Shown here piece by piece: positions 5,799-6,841 of a DNA stretch of 6,841 nt. The notes beneath the pieces were generated by a model. It was given only the letters and a program-made list of their open reading frames with translations, ran no database searches and was not told the DNA's origin. Each line of letters opens with the position of its first letter. Within the stretch, counting starts at the first letter, position 1. Origin of the DNA: an uncultured Clostridia bacterium (GTDB lineage: Bacteria; Bacillota; Clostridia; Oscillospirales; CAG-272); the NCBI GenBank assembly GCA_937895775.1, contig CALBLD010000296.1:1-6841 (forward strand), given 5' to 3'. The translations under genes and the position numbers were made by a program.

Positions 5799-6353
5799 TC
5801 AGAGTTTAAAATGTAAAAGTGCCGCCGACATCGAGCCTTTTATGAGTTTTGCGAGCCGATCGACGATCTGACGCGGATCCTGCTGCATGTCGTCTTTGAT
5901 CCAGTCGAGCATGATCCCTATAAATATATAGGAATATACCCGCGCAATAAAACGGCTGTCCTCCTCTCTGACAACCATGTCGCCGATCTCTTCGCCGATG
6001 ACGCCGAGAATGAGGCGGTCAACAAGCGGCTGAAGATATTTTTCGACCTGCTCCCTGTGTACACAGCGGTAGACGTTCAGAATGAACACTTTGTTTTCCT
6101 GTACGGCTTCGAATATCTGCAAAAGTCCCTGCTGCCATGTTTCGTAGGTCTTTTTCTCGTCAAGCGCACGCTTTGCGTCCTCAAGACAGGACCATTCGAC
6201 AAGATCGTAAATGTCCTTGAAATGATAATAGAAGGTCATGCGGTTGATGCCGCAGTCCTCCGCAATGTCGCCGACGGTTATTTTGGTGAGCGGTTTTTTT
6301 GAAAGAAGATTTTTAAGCGATTGTTCCAAAGCCCGTTTTGTTACCTGTGACAT
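5799..6353 (-). CDS. TetR/AcrR-family transcriptional regulator
   Basis: The 184-residue protein begins with a TetR N-terminal domain. Residues about 8-22 are helix 1, and the helix-turn-helix ITVGDIAEDCGINRMTFYYHF spans 25-45, followed by DIYDLVEW. The C-terminal half, with NVYRCVHREQVEKYL at about 92-106 and a hydrophobic YSYIFIGIMLDWIKDDM segment, resembles the TetR_C_8-type ligand and dimer domain seen in DhaS-like regulators. These act as dimers on palindromic operators. Its place directly upstream of oleate hydratase on the same strand suggests it senses fatty acids and controls that gene, but this is inference from position. A terminator and separate promoter lie between the two. AAAGGAG at 6362-6368 supports the start. 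Confidence 0.93.
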   Translation of the reverse strand: MSQVTKRALEQSLKNLLSKKPLTKITVGDIAEDCGINRMTFYYHFKDIYDLVEWSCLEDAKRALDEKKTYETWQQGLLQIFEAVQENKVFILNVYRCVHREQVEKYLQPLVDRLILGVIGEEIGDMVVREEDSRFIARVYSYIFIGIMLDWIKDDMQQDPRQIVDRLAKLIKGSMSAALLHFKL

Positions 6354-6370
6354 GCCGTAGGCTCCTTTCG

Positions 6371-6393
6371 TGTGATGCGTTCATTGTATCACA
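6371..6393. promoter_or_regulatory. candidate autoregulatory operator at the tetR promoter
   Basis: TGTGAT-N11-ATCACA is an inverted repeat that covers the -10 box and start site of tetR, where a TetR-type repressor would bind to control its own gene. The GTGAT/ATCAC half-sites recur in the hairpin at 5726-5754, but with a 9-base gap. Confidence 0.4.
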
Positions 6394-6411
6394 AAAAAAG
6401 CCGTTTTTCAA
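6383..6411 (-). promoter_or_regulatory. tetR promoter
   Basis: TTGAAA (6406-6411) and TACAAT (6383-6388) on the minus strand are 17 bp apart, each 5/6 to consensus. The predicted start is near 6376, about 23 nt ahead of the tetR ATG. Confidence 0.75.
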
Positions 6412-6588
6412 TAGTTATATGTGAATTTTCGACCTGACAAAAACAGCACGGATTGCGGATTCGTTCCGACTTTTCGGACTGTCGCAGGCATATACCCGGA
6501 TTCACGCGGGTGGCACTCCGCACATGCGGCGTATCGATGCGCAGATTTTTTCGGGTGTCACCGCAATATCCATGCTTACGACGATTCT
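6412..6588. other. region upstream of tetR without a convincing gene; possible remnant of a minus-strand gene
   Basis: This stretch has the GC level of the left part of the window. On the minus strand a short frame ending in TGA at 6502-6504 reads RIVVSMDIAVTPEKICASI and on to GVPPA, with codons like the neighbouring genes; it could be the tail of a broken gene, but I do not recognise it. Small hairpins occur (CCGA-CTTT-TCGG; ACCCG/CGGGT). The plus frame of the helicase fragment is also open here back to a TAG at about 6414, but it reads as low-quality protein. Confidence 0.3.
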
Positions 6589-6841
6589 GTCGAATATGCG
6601 AATGATGAAGATGGAATGTATTCTGTAATTCCTTTTCAACTGGCATATGCTGTTTCTATTCATAAAGCACAAGGCTTGGAATATGATTCAGTAAAAGTTA
6701 TTATTCCTAAAAGCAACTCTGAAAAAATCACTCATGGAATTTTCTATACCGCAATTACAAGGGCAAAGAAAAAATTGAAGATTTATTGGAGTTCTGAAAT
6801 CATGGAAGAAATTGTAGAGAGCTTCAAAGAAGAAGAGGTAA
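6589..6841 (+). pseudogene. 3' fragment of an SF1 (UvrD-like) helicase gene, running off the right edge
   Basis: The frame starting at about 6589 gives 84 residues to the edge. AYAVSIHKAQGLEYDSVKVI matches helicase motif V of the UvrD/RecD-like C-terminal domain (xxHKxQGLEYxxV), and IFYTAITRAKKKLKIYW matches motif VI with its Arg finger. These come in the usual order and spacing for an ATP-dependent DNA helicase C-terminus. Walker A, Walker B and all other N-terminal motifs are missing, and no ribosome binding site precedes the only nearby ATG (6616), so this is probably a truncated remnant. Codons are clearly AT-richer (CAT AAA GCA CAA, ATT ATT CCT) than in the other genes. The family is clear; whether it is a true pseudogene, the edge of a mobile element, or an assembly join is not. 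The frame has no stop in view. Confidence 0.72.

Noticed and set aside
6371..6393. CRP-type site (TGTGA...TCACA)
   Set aside because: The gap between half-sites is too long for the CRP consensus (TGTGA-N6-TCACA), and the position at a tetR promoter fits a TetR operator better.
6389..6646. Minus-strand 85-codon frame at the right end
   Set aside because: It crosses the tetR -35 region and the helicase fragment, is rich in Arg, His and Cys, and shows no recognisable family.

Overview
The window looks like chromosomal DNA from a Gram-positive bacterium of the Clostridia, probably a gut-type Oscillospirales/Ruminococcaceae relative. The evidence is strong AGGAGG/AAAGGA ribosome binding sites, sigma-A type promoters (TTGACA/TATAAT variants), a lipoprotein with an Ala/Thr-rich linker, a DegV-family protein, and moderate GC content with Clostridia-like codon use. 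The taxonomic call is an inference from style, not from a marker gene.

Layout, left to right. (1) Positions 1-426, minus strand: the first 142 residues of PTS enzyme I (ptsI), cut by the left edge. (2) Divergent from it, 594-1454 plus: a DegV-family fatty-acid-binding protein; the two candidate promoters are back to back with overlapping -35 boxes. (3) 1632-2717 plus: a lipoprotein whose Big_4-type Ig-like domain appears to be split by an inserted concanavalin-A-like (LamG/DUF1080-type) domain. It has its own extended -10 promoter and a strong terminator at 2786-2828. (4) 2889-3815 plus: a LysR-family regulator. (5) 3858-5651 minus, convergent with lysR across a perfect 34-bp palindromic terminator: oleate hydratase (MCRA family, FAD-dependent). 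(6) 5799-6353 minus: a TetR/AcrR-family regulator, with its own promoter and a terminator at its 3' end, so the hydratase has a separate promoter. (7) From about 6590 to the right edge, plus strand: an AT-richer piece of coding sequence with SF1 (UvrD-like) helicase motifs V and VI but no N-terminal part. The change of composition at about 6560-6600 suggests a rearrangement junction.

How the genes may work together: the TetR regulator and oleate hydratase form a plausible fatty-acid detoxification unit, in which the regulator would sense unsaturated fatty acids and control the hydratase. Inverted repeats built on TGATAA/TTATCA between the two genes, and TGTGAT-N11-ATCACA at the tetR promoter, are candidate operators. 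The DegV protein (FakB-like) is a second fatty-acid-binding function nearby, but is not in the same operon. I see no phage, CRISPR, rRNA or tRNA features. The most unusual items are the split Ig-like domain lipoprotein and the helicase fragment/junction at the right end.
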